Source of the DNA: an uncultured bacterium
GTDB lineage: Bacteria; Eisenbacteria; RBG-16-71-46; CAIMUX01
Direction: 5' to 3'
Assembly (NCBI GenBank): GCA_946886185.1
Contig: CAMPIC010000053.1
Coordinates: 1 to 10,319 of the forward strand
Length of the DNA: 10,319 nucleotides
Below the pieces are notes generated by a model that was not told the origin of the DNA, ran no database searches, and saw only the letters and a list, made by a program, of their open reading frames with translations. The position numbers and the translations under genes were made by a program. The stretch's first letter is position 1, and each line of letters starts with the position of its first letter. This document shows positions 1 through 7,413 of this stretch, in pieces.

Positions 1-759
1 TTCCCAAGTCGCGAAGCTGAATTCACCTGTCGAATCGGGAAGGACGGACCGGGTTCGAGAGCCGGAGATGCACTCGATCTCGCTCGCGAATCTCAACGGG
101 TCGACGACCGAGCCCTGCACCACCGCGGGCGGCGCCGTGATCGCAGTCTGGAACACGGCGCGCTCTCCTGCGCGAACATGAAAGCGCTCGGCCGCGGATT
201 CGAGATATGTCCCCGGCACGAACGCCCCCTCGATCTCCAAGAGATGATCTCCCTCCGCGACGAGCGGAAACCTCAACGTCGCGGAACCTCCCGACACGAG
301 AGCCGCGGATTGCTGGCCGCTGAACGCAGCCGTGACCTCGCGACCTTCATGGAAATCGAGTCCGTCGAGCCTGATCTGGCAGCTTGCCAGTTCGACGTCC
401 TTGCGAATCGGGTCCATGAGCGGACCGATCTCCAGCTCCGCCCAATCCGGATCAGCATCCCGAAGACGGAAACGCATGTCCGATGCAAGGTACAAATCGC
501 CGAAGTGCCGGATACCCACGCGGATTCGATACGTGCCCGCGGCGAGCGGCAACTCGTATCGTCCGGTGCTATCCGTGTACGCTATCGCTAAAGTCCGATT
601 CCCCGTCGCGTCGACAACCGCCTCGAGAGGACCGTCGGGACCTGTGATATAGCCCCACAGTGGCGCGGGGACGTCGAAGTGTTCGTCATCTTGGCAGCCG
701 CCGAGTCCGATGACCAGGAGCGCGGCGTTAACGACGAACCAGCCGAATCTCCAAGTCAC
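1..759 (-). CDS. Partial lipoprotein with carboxypeptidase regulatory-like domain (C-terminus cut by window edge)
   Basis: An open minus-strand frame runs from a GTG at 759 to base 1 without a stop, giving 253 codons; the C-terminus lies outside the window. The N-terminus is a lipoprotein signal: a short charged start (MTWR), a hydrophobic stretch, and a lipobox LGGC with Cys22. Residues about 37-80 (GYITGPDG, then TDSTGRYELPLAAGTYRIRV) match the carboxypeptidase regulatory-like beta-sandwich, where a short Gly-Pro-Asp-Gly opening is followed by the 'G-x-Y-x-L-P-L-x-x-G-x-Y' strand pair. The rest is beta-rich with no catalytic motif. The start is fixed by an excellent Shine-Dalgarno (AAGGAG, 769-774). 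The gene overlaps the end of the upstream lipoprotein gene by 32 bp, so the two are almost surely cotranscribed and perhaps translationally coupled. Likely role: envelope-anchored structural or binding protein. The ligand is unknown. Confidence is high for a lipoprotein gene and moderate for the domain. Confidence 0.85.
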   Translation of the reverse strand, partial: MTWRFGWFVVNAALLVIGLGGCQDDEHFDVPAPLWGYITGPDGPLEAVVDATGNRTLAIAYTDSTGRYELPLAAGTYRIRVGIRHFGDLYLASDMRFRLRDADPDWAELEIGPLMDPIRKDVELASCQIRLDGLDFHEGREVTAAFSGQQSAALVSGGSATLRFPLVAEGDHLLEIEGAFVPGTYLESAAERFHVRAGERAVFQTAITAPPAVVQGSVVDPLRFASEIECISGSRTRSVLPDSTGEFSFATWE

Positions 760-2233
760 GGCGGTGTTCTCCTTCCACGATCGTGAACCGTTCGGCCTGT
801 GCGGAATCGGCGGTATCGCCGAACCAGGTAGGTCGGTACGCATCGTCTACCGGTTCGGCGAGAATTCGATACTCACCGGGCCACAATCCGCTGAACGCGA
901 AGCTGCCGTCCGACTCGGCAAAGATGGCGCGAGACTCACCCGGTCCGTGCAGGTGAACCCTCGTGGAGAGGATGTCTCCCGCACGCGTGCCGTCCTCTCC
1001 GAGGATTCGGCCGCGGGCTGTTCCAGTGCGGACCAGCCTCCAATCGGTCTTACGCAAGCCAGTCCCGATGATCAGGCTGTCGGAACCCTCGAAACGCTGG
1101 CTTCGGCGCCAATACGTGCGCCCATCTCCGAGGAACATACCGGACATCCGGTACGTTCCCGGTTCCGCGAAGAGCAGTGCCGGACCGCCGTGAGCTCTTG
1201 CAACCGCCTGACCGCCCTCGGTGTGCAAGATTAGCTCCGCTTCCGCCGGATCGACCGCCACTTCGATTCCGCTGATCGATGGAACGGAGACGCGCGTCGT
1301 GTCCCCTTCCACCAAGTCGATCGAGCGCTCTTGAAGACTCCGCTGCGTGCGGCGACCGTCCTCGTGACTCCACGAGAGAGTGAGATCGTATTCATAGGTT
1401 GCAGGCGCGAACGGCCCCACGATGACGGCGGCACTGTCGACACAGTCGGCGTAGCCCACGTCCGCATACTCGAAGTCGGAGACCGTCATACGCAGGCAAT
1501 GCCTCGCCTGCCAGTCTGCGACCGGCACCGGGGCCGGACAGTCGAATGCGACGTATGACGGCGGAAGTAGGTCGATCTCGATGGAGCGCGCTTCCCCCGC
1601 GCCGAGCCGCACGGGGATCGCGCGCGATCGCGAGGGCTGCGATGGATACCACGTCAGCGGCCATCTCCGACCATGCCGACCCGATGCGATCTTGTAGTCG
1701 CCCGTCGGCAGTGGAGAGATGACGATCACCGAGTCCCCCTCGGCACGAAGCCTTTCACGCCCAAAGGGAATGATGAACGGACCCGATCCGACGGCGTCAT
1801 CCCAAGCAACCGACTCTCCGGACGGAGATCGCAAACGTATCGACAGGCTCGCGTATCGGAACTCGATGTCCGCCGACTGAAGACGAGTGATCTCGACCAT
1901 CTCCGCGGCCTCTGGTTCTGCGACCGGGCCGTTCGAGGTGTAGTACGCCTGATTTGACAGGTCGCTGATCGAATAACTGCCGGGGGGCAGCGATACGGTC
2001 GCGATTCCCCGATCCGTAGCGACACGACTGTGGAAGATGGAGCGTCCCACGACTCTGGATTCGACCTGGAATTCCGTCCCGAGGAGACTCCCGTCCGGCA
2101 GCGTGGAACGGATGGTCACAGTCGAAAGAGGCGCGAGAAGCGAGGGCTCGTCACTTTCGCACCCGAGCAGAACTGCGCTGATCAGGGAAACGAGAAGGGC
2201 GGCACGGCGCACGCGGCGAGATAGCAAGGACAT
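728..2233 (-). CDS. Lipoprotein with repeated beta-sandwich modules and C-terminal carboxypeptidase regulatory-like domain
   Basis: From the ATG at 2233 this is a 501-residue protein. The frame is open further to a GTG at 2299 (523 residues), but the ATG gives a textbook lipoprotein signal: MSLLSRRVRR, a hydrophobic core, then lipobox LLGC with Cys25. No strong Shine-Dalgarno supports either start. After the lipidated Cys comes a chain of beta-rich modules. The early one has the strand motif 'VSLPPGSYSI'. A middle part (about 225-270) has three Cys in the segment from FDCPAPVPV to YADCVDS. The last roughly 98 residues (GRILGEDG, then SDGSFAFSGLWPGEYRIL) are a clear carboxypeptidase regulatory-like domain. 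No enzymatic motif is visible. It is the first gene of a minus-strand pair and overlaps the next gene by 32 bp. The segment ending in 'AGEARSIEIDLLPPSYV' resembles 'AGERAVFQTAITAPPAVV' in the downstream protein, so the two look paralogous. Function unknown; probably an outer-envelope adhesive or structural lipoprotein. Confidence 0.85.
   Translation of the reverse strand: MSLLSRRVRRAALLVSLISAVLLGCESDEPSLLAPLSTVTIRSTLPDGSLLGTEFQVESRVVGRSIFHSRVATDRGIATVSLPPGSYSISDLSNQAYYTSNGPVAEPEAAEMVEITRLQSADIEFRYASLSIRLRSPSGESVAWDDAVGSGPFIIPFGRERLRAEGDSVIVISPLPTGDYKIASGRHGRRWPLTWYPSQPSRSRAIPVRLGAGEARSIEIDLLPPSYVAFDCPAPVPVADWQARHCLRMTVSDFEYADVGYADCVDSAAVIVGPFAPATYEYDLTLSWSHEDGRRTQRSLQERSIDLVEGDTTRVSVPSISGIEVAVDPAEAELILHTEGGQAVARAHGGPALLFAEPGTYRMSGMFLGDGRTYWRRSQRFEGSDSLIIGTGLRKTDWRLVRTGTARGRILGEDGTRAGDILSTRVHLHGPGESRAIFAESDGSFAFSGLWPGEYRILAEPVDDAYRPTWFGDTADSAQAERFTIVEGEHRRDLEIRLVRR
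769..774 (-). promoter_or_regulatory. Strong Shine-Dalgarno (AAGGAG) for the GTG-started lipoprotein gene
   Basis: On the minus strand GGAAGGAG (769-776) lies nine bases before the GTG at 759-757. It sits inside the coding end of the preceding gene, and it decides the non-ATG start of the partial lipoprotein gene. Confidence 0.75.
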
Positions 2234-2484
2234 CGCGAACGATTGAACCACCCGCCTCGACGGCCAGGCAATCCGTTTCGACTTCCGGCGCGGAATCACC
2301 GCGAAGATCGAGATTCATGCGCACCCACCGTGGAGCGCGCTTGGTGAGCCCGCGCATCGTTGATAAGATAGAAGCGCTTCTGAACTCCGTTACAAGCGTC
2401 TGCGGATCGAATCGAGCGCGTGCCCGAGGTGCCCCCTGCACCCCGGCACGTTGATGCGATCTGTGAGCGCAGGGCGGCAACTCG
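2234..2484. promoter_or_regulatory. Divergent intergenic region with candidate promoter elements and a 10-bp palindrome
   Basis: This stretch separates the minus-strand lipoprotein pair from the plus-strand protease, so it should hold both promoters. If the GTG at 2299 is the true lipoprotein start, the gap shrinks to 185 bp. It is locally more AT-rich around 2359-2395. On the minus strand TATCTT (2370-2365) resembles a -10 and TTGTAA (2395-2390) a -35, but the 19-bp spacing is long. Between them lies the perfect palindrome GAAGCGCTTC (2371-2380), a possible operator. For the plus strand no convincing hexamer pair was found; AGGGCGG at 2471-2477 is a weak Shine-Dalgarno for the TTG at 2485. 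The promoter assignments are tentative. Confidence 0.3.
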
Positions 2485-5088
2485 TTGCGGCTGCAGCACT
2501 TCCAAGGTTTCTTGATCGGTCCCAAAGCGCGCCTCGGGTGGCTGCTGGCCTACCTATCGGTGCTGGCGGTCGCCGCGGTGATCGATCCACCGTGGCGCTC
2601 CTCGCCGGCGTCGCGCGACTCCTCGTCCCTGCGTGTGCGCGCGGCGGAGCTGGCGGACTCACTCTTCGGTGAGGACGAAGGATCGTGGAGCGTGATCGCG
2701 GAGATCGACACTCCGTGGGGGCGGTCGATCCGAATTCGGCCGACCGTGGCCCAAATCGAAGTGCGCGGCCACGACCTCGTGGTGCAGCAAACGGTCGCCG
2801 ATCGCGTTCCGATCCCTGACGGGTTCTTCTTCCCCACCGGTCCCACGAGTTCGTCCGATCCAGACGATCCAACGATCCCGTCCGAGACGAATTCATCGGG
2901 AAGTGGATCCACTGCGATGTCGTTGTCAACGGACCACCGCGCTTCGAGGTCAAGGTCACAAGATGACCTCGATGCCCGCTCGGCAGCGCTGACTGGAACT
3001 GACGTCGACCTGAGCTGGCGGTGCAAACCGATCGCTCCGATCGACCGAGAACGAATCGCACGACTCAGCTCCATAACGGCGCCGGCAGCGAACGCACTCG
3101 CTCGCGCGACCGCTCTCTCCCCTGCTGCTGGCGGCTTCACTTCGCCGCGGTGGATCGCGCAGCCTCGCCGCGATGGCGCCTGGGATCTGTGGGCCGAAGG
3201 AATGCTCGACCCGAGGGCGGCAGGAATGCTCGACCCAACGCAAACATCGCTTTCCTGGTCGACCGATCTTCCTCCACTCGACATCGCGATTCCCGTGCAA
3301 GCGCGCTTCGATCCCGAAACCGGCGCGCTCCTCGAAATCCGTGACGCCCGTTTCCTCGCCGAGTCGGTCGGGCAAGCGCTTCTCTTCGATCCCAATCCCG
3401 TCGCGACCAGCGGGCTCTCCGGTCTGCGCGACGGCAGCCCGGTCGATGCATACCGAGTGTGGGTCGCGCTTCCACGGCTCGACGGAACCGGCAAGCTGCG
3501 CGGGCCATGGGTCGAGACGCGCTCCGATCGTCCTCCTCTCGCGAACGAGCCGGCGCTCCGCTACGAATATCCGAGTTATGACCCGCGTTTCGAAGAGACG
3601 ATGGCCTACTTCCACGTCGACCGCGGGATCGAGCGCGTGCGGGAGCGCGGTTTCGACGGACTCTTCGCACGCCGCATCATCGCGCGGGTCCACGGGACCG
3701 CGGCGGACAACTCGTGGTATTCACGTCCGACCGGAGAGCTGGTCTTCGGAGATGGAGGCGTGGACGACGCGGAAGACGCCGACATCATCCTCCATGAGCT
3801 CGGACACGCGATCCACGACGCGCTCGTCCCCGGATTCGGAGACGGAGACACGCGCGCCATCAGCGAAGGATTCGCCGATTTCTGGGCCGCGTCCCTGACC
3901 GGCGAGCCCTGCGTCGGCGATTGGGACGCAACGTCGTACTCCCCGCCCTGCCTGCGCAGCGCCGAAAACGGAGCCGCCTATCCAGGATCGTTGACCGGGC
4001 GTGCGCATGCCGACGGACAGATCTGGAGCGGTCTGCTCTGGGATCTACGCGTTTCCCTCGGCGCAGCGACGGCCGAACGGCTCGCGCTGGCCGCGTTCCT
4101 CGAACAGGAGTCGAACACGACTTGGCGGGAAGCCGCGGAAAGTCTGCTGCGCGCAGCCACTCTTTCAGCCGATCCCGATGAAGTCGGTCGCGTCGCCGAC
4201 GCACTGGTGCGGCGCGGTCTTCTCGCGCGCGAGCTCGCGATCCATCTCGAACCGGGTCGCGACTGGTCGCTCCACTTTCTCGCTCCCGCGAACTTCCTGA
4301 CACATCCGGTCGGGTCGCTCCACCTGGCCGGAGACGGAACGATCCGCTTCGCAAAACCTGGAGCTCCGATTTTGGAGAGCGCTCCCGCAGTCGTGGCCGC
4401 TGGTCTGAGCGAGGTGGAGAACGCACCGCCCGGACTTGCGCTCGATTGCGCCGTATTCACCGACGGTGGACTCGTCACCATCCAACAGACCTGGCGTGTA
4501 AGCACCACGGAGTTGGCGGCGGTCCGCATCGAGTGGGACACGGTCCGTGGAGCGCTCTCCTGGACCTACGAGCAAGCGAACGAGGGGACGGGGGCGCCCG
4601 GTCTGTATGCCGGAGCCGCCTCCGTCCCGCAATCCTCTCCGGTCGAGGTCGATTGGATGGAGTTTCCCTCGGACGGTCTCGACGGCATCGTCTCCTGTCG
4701 TGGATCGCTCGAAGAGATCGGCGCGATGGTGGGAGCGAGATTCACCGTCACTCCGACCGCATCCTCCGACTTCAGCATCGCGCGCACCGGCCAGCCGCGT
4801 CCCGCGGGAGGCGGTCCGTTGCTGGTCGCGTTCCCGAATCCGGTGCGAGAGTCGACGCAGGTTCGGCTCTTCCTCGATCATGCGGCCGACGCGGAGGTGG
4901 GCCTCTTCGACACGCAAGGTCGAAGAGTGCGCGCGCTGTCGTCGCGGCGCGCGCTCGGATCTGGATTGACCGAGTGGTCCTGGGACGGACGCGACGACCA
5001 CGGCCGGCTGCTCCCCTCCGGCCGCTACTGGGCGCGAGCCTCCACGCCAAACGGGGCCACACGCCTTCCCGTCGTGCTCATCAGATAG
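2485..5088 (+). CDS. Secreted zinc metalloprotease (gluzincin, fungalysin/thermolysin-like) with C-terminal FlgD-type Ig domain
   Basis: This 867-residue protein should hydrolyse peptide bonds outside the cytoplasm with one Zn2+. Residues about 15-35 form a hydrophobic segment (GWLLAYLSVLAVAAV) that looks like a signal peptide or anchor. The zinc site is HELGH at 437-441. Glu461 in 'AISEGFADF' lies 20 residues after His441, the same spacing as in thermolysin, and Asp465 matches the conserved Asp four residues on. 'HADGQIWSGLLWDL' from His508 resembles the M36 (fungalysin) motif carrying the catalytic His. Just before the active site 'FGDGGVDDAEDADI' is typical of bacterial M36-like proteases. 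Residues 1-400 are probably a propeptide-like region. Residues about 779-867 (FPNPVRE, then WDGRDDHGRLLPSGRYWAR) are a FlgD-type Ig domain, often a secretion or sorting end. The start is TTG: an in-frame TGA at 2464 limits upstream extension, and AGGGCGG lies seven bases before it. It is transcribed alone, divergent from the lipoprotein pair. Substrate unknown. Confidence 0.92.
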   Translation: MRLQHFQGFLIGPKARLGWLLAYLSVLAVAAVIDPPWRSSPASRDSSSLRVRAAELADSLFGEDEGSWSVIAEIDTPWGRSIRIRPTVAQIEVRGHDLVVQQTVADRVPIPDGFFFPTGPTSSSDPDDPTIPSETNSSGSGSTAMSLSTDHRASRSRSQDDLDARSAALTGTDVDLSWRCKPIAPIDRERIARLSSITAPAANALARATALSPAAGGFTSPRWIAQPRRDGAWDLWAEGMLDPRAAGMLDPTQTSLSWSTDLPPLDIAIPVQARFDPETGALLEIRDARFLAESVGQALLFDPNPVATSGLSGLRDGSPVDAYRVWVALPRLDGTGKLRGPWVETRSDRPPLANEPALRYEYPSYDPRFEETMAYFHVDRGIERVRERGFDGLFARRIIARVHGTAADNSWYSRPTGELVFGDGGVDDAEDADIILHELGHAIHDALVPGFGDGDTRAISEGFADFWAASLTGEPCVGDWDATSYSPPCLRSAENGAAYPGSLTGRAHADGQIWSGLLWDLRVSLGAATAERLALAAFLEQESNTTWREAAESLLRAATLSADPDEVGRVADALVRRGLLARELAIHLEPGRDWSLHFLAPANFLTHPVGSLHLAGDGTIRFAKPGAPILESAPAVVAAGLSEVENAPPGLALDCAVFTDGGLVTIQQTWRVSTTELAAVRIEWDTVRGALSWTYEQANEGTGAPGLYAGAASVPQSSPVEVDWMEFPSDGLDGIVSCRGSLEEIGAMVGARFTVTPTASSDFSIARTGQPRPAGGGPLLVAFPNPVRESTQVRLFLDHAADAEVGLFDTQGRRVRALSSRRALGSGLTEWSWDGRDDHGRLLPSGRYWARASTPNGATRLPVVLIR
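3198..3236 (+). repeat. 24-bp tandem duplication inside the protease gene
   Basis: AGGAATGCTCGACCC occurs at 3198-3212 and again at 3222-3236, a period of exactly 24 bp. The protein therefore contains GMLDPRAA followed directly by GMLDPTQT. The unit is eight codons, so the frame is kept. It lies in the pro-region, well before the zinc site. Confidence 0.8.
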
Positions 5089-5144
5089 CGCGCTGCGGCT
5101 GCCGGCTCCCGTTTGTCGCGCCGATGTACCTGCAGGCATTGGGT

Positions 5145-5165
5145 TCACTCGAACTCGACGAGTGA
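5145..5165 (+). other. Small hairpin downstream of the protease gene
   Basis: TCACTCG (5145-5151) pairs with CGAGTGA (5159-5165) around a 7-base loop, 56 bp after the protease stop. No run of T follows, so it is not a standard intrinsic terminator. The rest of the 187-bp gap between protease and response regulator (5089-5275) shows no gene or clear promoter; TAGCCT at 5237-5242 is at best a weak -10. Confidence 0.25.
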
Positions 5166-5262
5166 CAGCCGGCGCTGGATGCTCTCCCTCGGCTTGTCTG
5201 AAACGGCCGTCGATTCCGCTCTGCCGGGAGTTGCGGTAGCCTGAACGCTCGACCTCTCGAGA

Positions 5263-5270
5263 GGAAGGAG
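5263..5270 (+). promoter_or_regulatory. Strong Shine-Dalgarno (GGAAGGAG) for the response regulator
   Basis: GGAAGGAG ends five bases before the TTG at 5276. It decides this TTG as the start, which also places the conserved 'KVLVVDDD' strand at the very N-terminus, as is normal for receiver domains. Confidence 0.8.
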
Positions 5271-5275
5271 CGCGA

Positions 5276-5962
5276 TTGAAGGTTCTGGTGGTCGACGACG
5301 ATCCGACGCTGCGCGGCCTCGTCGCGTATGCGCTGCGCCAGGAAGGTTTCCTCGTCCTGGAAGCGGGCGACGGTCCCGCGGCGCTCAAGGCGATCGACGA
5401 CGAGGCGCCCGAGCTGCTCGTCCTGGACGTCAACCTGCCGCGCATGAGCGGGTTCGAGGTCGTGAAGAGGATGCGGAGCGACGAAGTCGAGATCCCGGTG
5501 CTGCTCCTGACGGCGCGATCGGACGAGGAAGATCAGATTCGAGGTCTCGAGCTGGGAGCGGACGACTATCTCACCAAGCCGTTCAGTCCGCGCACTCTGA
5601 TCGCGCGCGTGCATGCCCTCCTTCGCCGGGCGGGACGCGATCGACCGGGCACGGTGAGCGCGGGACGTTTGGAGCTCGACGTCGAGGCGCAAACCGTGAA
5701 AATCGACGGAGGCTCGGCCGTGCGGCTCACCCACCTCGAATTCCGACTGCTCCAGCTCCTCCTCTCGAACGCGGGCCGAACGATGGACGCGGAACGGCTG
5801 AGCGGGCACGTTTGGGGACACCGAGGGCAGGGAGATCGCCAGCTGCTCAAACAGCTCGTCCGCCGACTACGCCAGAAGCTCGAAACCGATCCGTCCGATC
5901 CTCGGCTCCTGATCACCGCGCCTGGGATCGGCTACGTCCTCCGCACCGATCCTCCGTCCTGA
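5276..5962 (+). CDS. OmpR/PhoB-family response regulator transcription factor
   Basis: This 228-residue cytoplasmic protein should be phosphorylated by a histidine kinase and then bind DNA to control transcription. The receiver domain covers about residues 1-118. It has the acidic pocket Asp7-Asp8-Asp9, the phospho-acceptor Asp51 in 'LLVLDVNLP', Thr79 in 'LLLTAR', and Lys101 in 'YLTKPF'. A short linker follows. Residues about 130-226 are the winged-helix DNA-binding domain of the OmpR type ('LTHLEFRLLQLLLSNAG', the recognition-helix region 'KQLVRRLRQKLE', and the wing 'APGIGYVL'). All key residues are present and the length is normal. No sensor kinase lies next to it: the gene upstream is the protease and the gene downstream is convergent. 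It is therefore an orphan regulator within this window. The regulon is unknown, and adjacency to the protease does not prove that it controls that gene. Confidence 0.95.
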   Translation: MKVLVVDDDPTLRGLVAYALRQEGFLVLEAGDGPAALKAIDDEAPELLVLDVNLPRMSGFEVVKRMRSDEVEIPVLLLTARSDEEDQIRGLELGADDYLTKPFSPRTLIARVHALLRRAGRDRPGTVSAGRLELDVEAQTVKIDGGSAVRLTHLEFRLLQLLLSNAGRTMDAERLSGHVWGHRGQGDRQLLKQLVRRLRQKLETDPSDPRLLITAPGIGYVLRTDPPS

Positions 5963-6090
5963 CCCTCATTCTCTGCTCCTCGAACGAGAAACCCTTCCGA
6001 CGTAGCTGAGTGGCGAATGCTTTGACGACGTTCTGAGAGCCCGGCTGCTCGAGGCGGTGTCGCTTTCCAATAGCTCGCGAGTTCCAAGGG

Positions 6091-7389
6091 TCACGACTGC
6101 GGATTCAAGATGCGCACCTCGCGCTGCGGGAACGGCATCTCGATGCCGTTGGTCTTGAGCGCGGTCCAGATCATGAGACGCAGATCCGCGTCGACCGAGT
6201 TGGCTCCGTCGTCGATCCCCTCCATCCAGTACTCGACCAGCATGTTGATCGCGGAGTCGCCGAAGCTGTCGATCTCGACCGCGGCCTGCTCGCCGGCAGG
6301 CATCTCCGGATCGCTCAGCACCTGGGGATGGCTCCGCACCACATCGGTGATCAGCTCGATCACGCGCGGGATGTCGGCGTCGTAGGCCACGGAGAAGGTG
6401 ACGCTGTAGCGCTGCTTCTCATGGCTGTGCGTCCAGTTGGTGAACGCCGTGGAGATGAACGTCTCGTTGGGAACGACGATGTCCTTGCCGTCGAACGTCT
6501 CGAGCGTCGCGCAGCGCATGTTCAGCTCGCGGATCCGTCCCGCGCGGCCGTCCTCCAGCTCGATGTAATCGTCGAGAGTGACCGAGCGATCCAGGAGAAT
6601 GATGACCCCCGCCACGAAATTGGCGGCGATCTTCTGCAATCCGAACCCCAATCCCAGGGCGAGCGCTCCGCCGAAGACCGCGAGAGTGGTGAGCTCGATC
6701 CCCGCCACCTGCAGCAGGAGGACGAAAAGAACGAGGAAGAGAACGACTTCGAAAAGCTTGGCCACGACCTCGCGCGTTCCGACATCGAGTTGCGGTTGAC
6801 TGCGGATGACGCGCTTGCCGGTGGAGCTGGAGATGCGGCCGAGCCAGAAGAGGATCGCTCCGAAAAATGCGCTCCGCCCCAGGTCGTACAGAGAGAGCTC
6901 GATCGTCCCCACGTGGATCGAGATGCCGTCGAGGTAGTTCACCACCTCGTCCAAACGCCCGAAGACGCGCAACGTCGCCAGCGGGATCCCGACCCACTTG
7001 AGGAGCGCGACGATGAACGGGCTCGAGATGAAACGTGTGATGAACACGTACATGAACGAGACGACGGAAAGGCTCTGGGCGATCCGTACGAGCCAGCTCT
7101 TTTCCACCCACGCGAAGGCGATCTTGGCCGCGACCCCCAGCAGGATGATGTTGATGAGCGGCCACAAGAGCGGGCGGGCCTGGAGCAGCACGCTCCGGAT
7201 TCCGGGGAAGAGGCTCGGCTCGCGCTCCGCGTCCGCTTTCACGACCAGCTTCGATCTGAGGAAGAGCGCGATCACCCATCCCAGACCGATGGCGGCGGCG
7301 ATCGCGCCTAGCTGGACATAGAACTGGGGACTGGTGAGCCAGCGCTGGACCGTGGCGGACCAACTGTCGATTCGTAGCAGATCATCCAT
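6091..7389 (-). CDS. MscS-family mechanosensitive ion channel
   Basis: This 432-residue inner-membrane protein should open under membrane tension to release solutes after hypo-osmotic shock. Hydrophobic segments lie at about 24-45, 74-96, 103-122, 124-144, 169-187 and 207-228, more than the three helices of E. coli MscS. They are followed by the pore-lining helix at about 231-267, with the Gly/Ala-rich 'GGALALGLGFGLQKIAANF' that defines the family. The cytoplasmic beta domain comes next ('DRSVTLDDYIEL', 'GRAGRIRELNMRCATLETFDG', 'VVPNETFIS'), then the alpha/beta domain to the C-terminus. The extra N-terminal helices place it with the mid-sized YbdG/YnaI-like members rather than the minimal type. 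A TTG directly before the chosen ATG (7392) is an alternative start; GGGAG at 7399-7403 serves either. It lies 24 bp after the unknown secreted protein gene and is probably the last gene of the four-gene operon. Convergent with the response regulator; the 128-bp gap (5963-6090) shows no clear terminator. Confidence 0.95.
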   Translation of the reverse strand: MDDLLRIDSWSATVQRWLTSPQFYVQLGAIAAAIGLGWVIALFLRSKLVVKADAEREPSLFPGIRSVLLQARPLLWPLINIILLGVAAKIAFAWVEKSWLVRIAQSLSVVSFMYVFITRFISSPFIVALLKWVGIPLATLRVFGRLDEVVNYLDGISIHVGTIELSLYDLGRSAFFGAILFWLGRISSSTGKRVIRSQPQLDVGTREVVAKLFEVVLFLVLFVLLLQVAGIELTTLAVFGGALALGLGFGLQKIAANFVAGVIILLDRSVTLDDYIELEDGRAGRIRELNMRCATLETFDGKDIVVPNETFISTAFTNWTHSHEKQRYSVTFSVAYDADIPRVIELITDVVRSHPQVLSDPEMPAGEQAAVEIDSFGDSAINMLVEYWMEGIDDGANSVDADLRLMIWTALKTNGIEMPFPQREVRILNPQS

Positions 7390-7413
7390 CAAAAACTACT
7401 CCCGCAAAGTGTT

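Noticed and set aside
710..1234. Plus-strand open frame of 174 codons across the lipoprotein pair
   Set aside because: It is antisense to two genes with good lipoprotein signals and has no recognisable motif.
2550..3494. Minus-strand open frame of 314 codons within the protease gene
   Set aside because: Low-complexity Arg/Ser composition and no ribosome site; the plus-strand protease explains the region.
4165..5445. Long minus-strand open frame of 426 codons
   Set aside because: It runs antisense to the protease C-terminal part and into the response regulator. Its translation is Arg/Ser-rich without any domain, as expected for a shadow frame in GC-rich DNA.
5998..6037. Imperfect direct repeat CGACGT-CTGAG in the convergent gap
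   Set aside because: Two short copies with an indel are within chance, and no hairpin or T-run makes them a terminator.
6328..7311. Plus-strand open frame of 327 codons antisense to the MscS channel gene
   Set aside because: The translation is a charged Asp/Glu/Arg string with no fold signature, while the opposite strand encodes a clear MscS protein.
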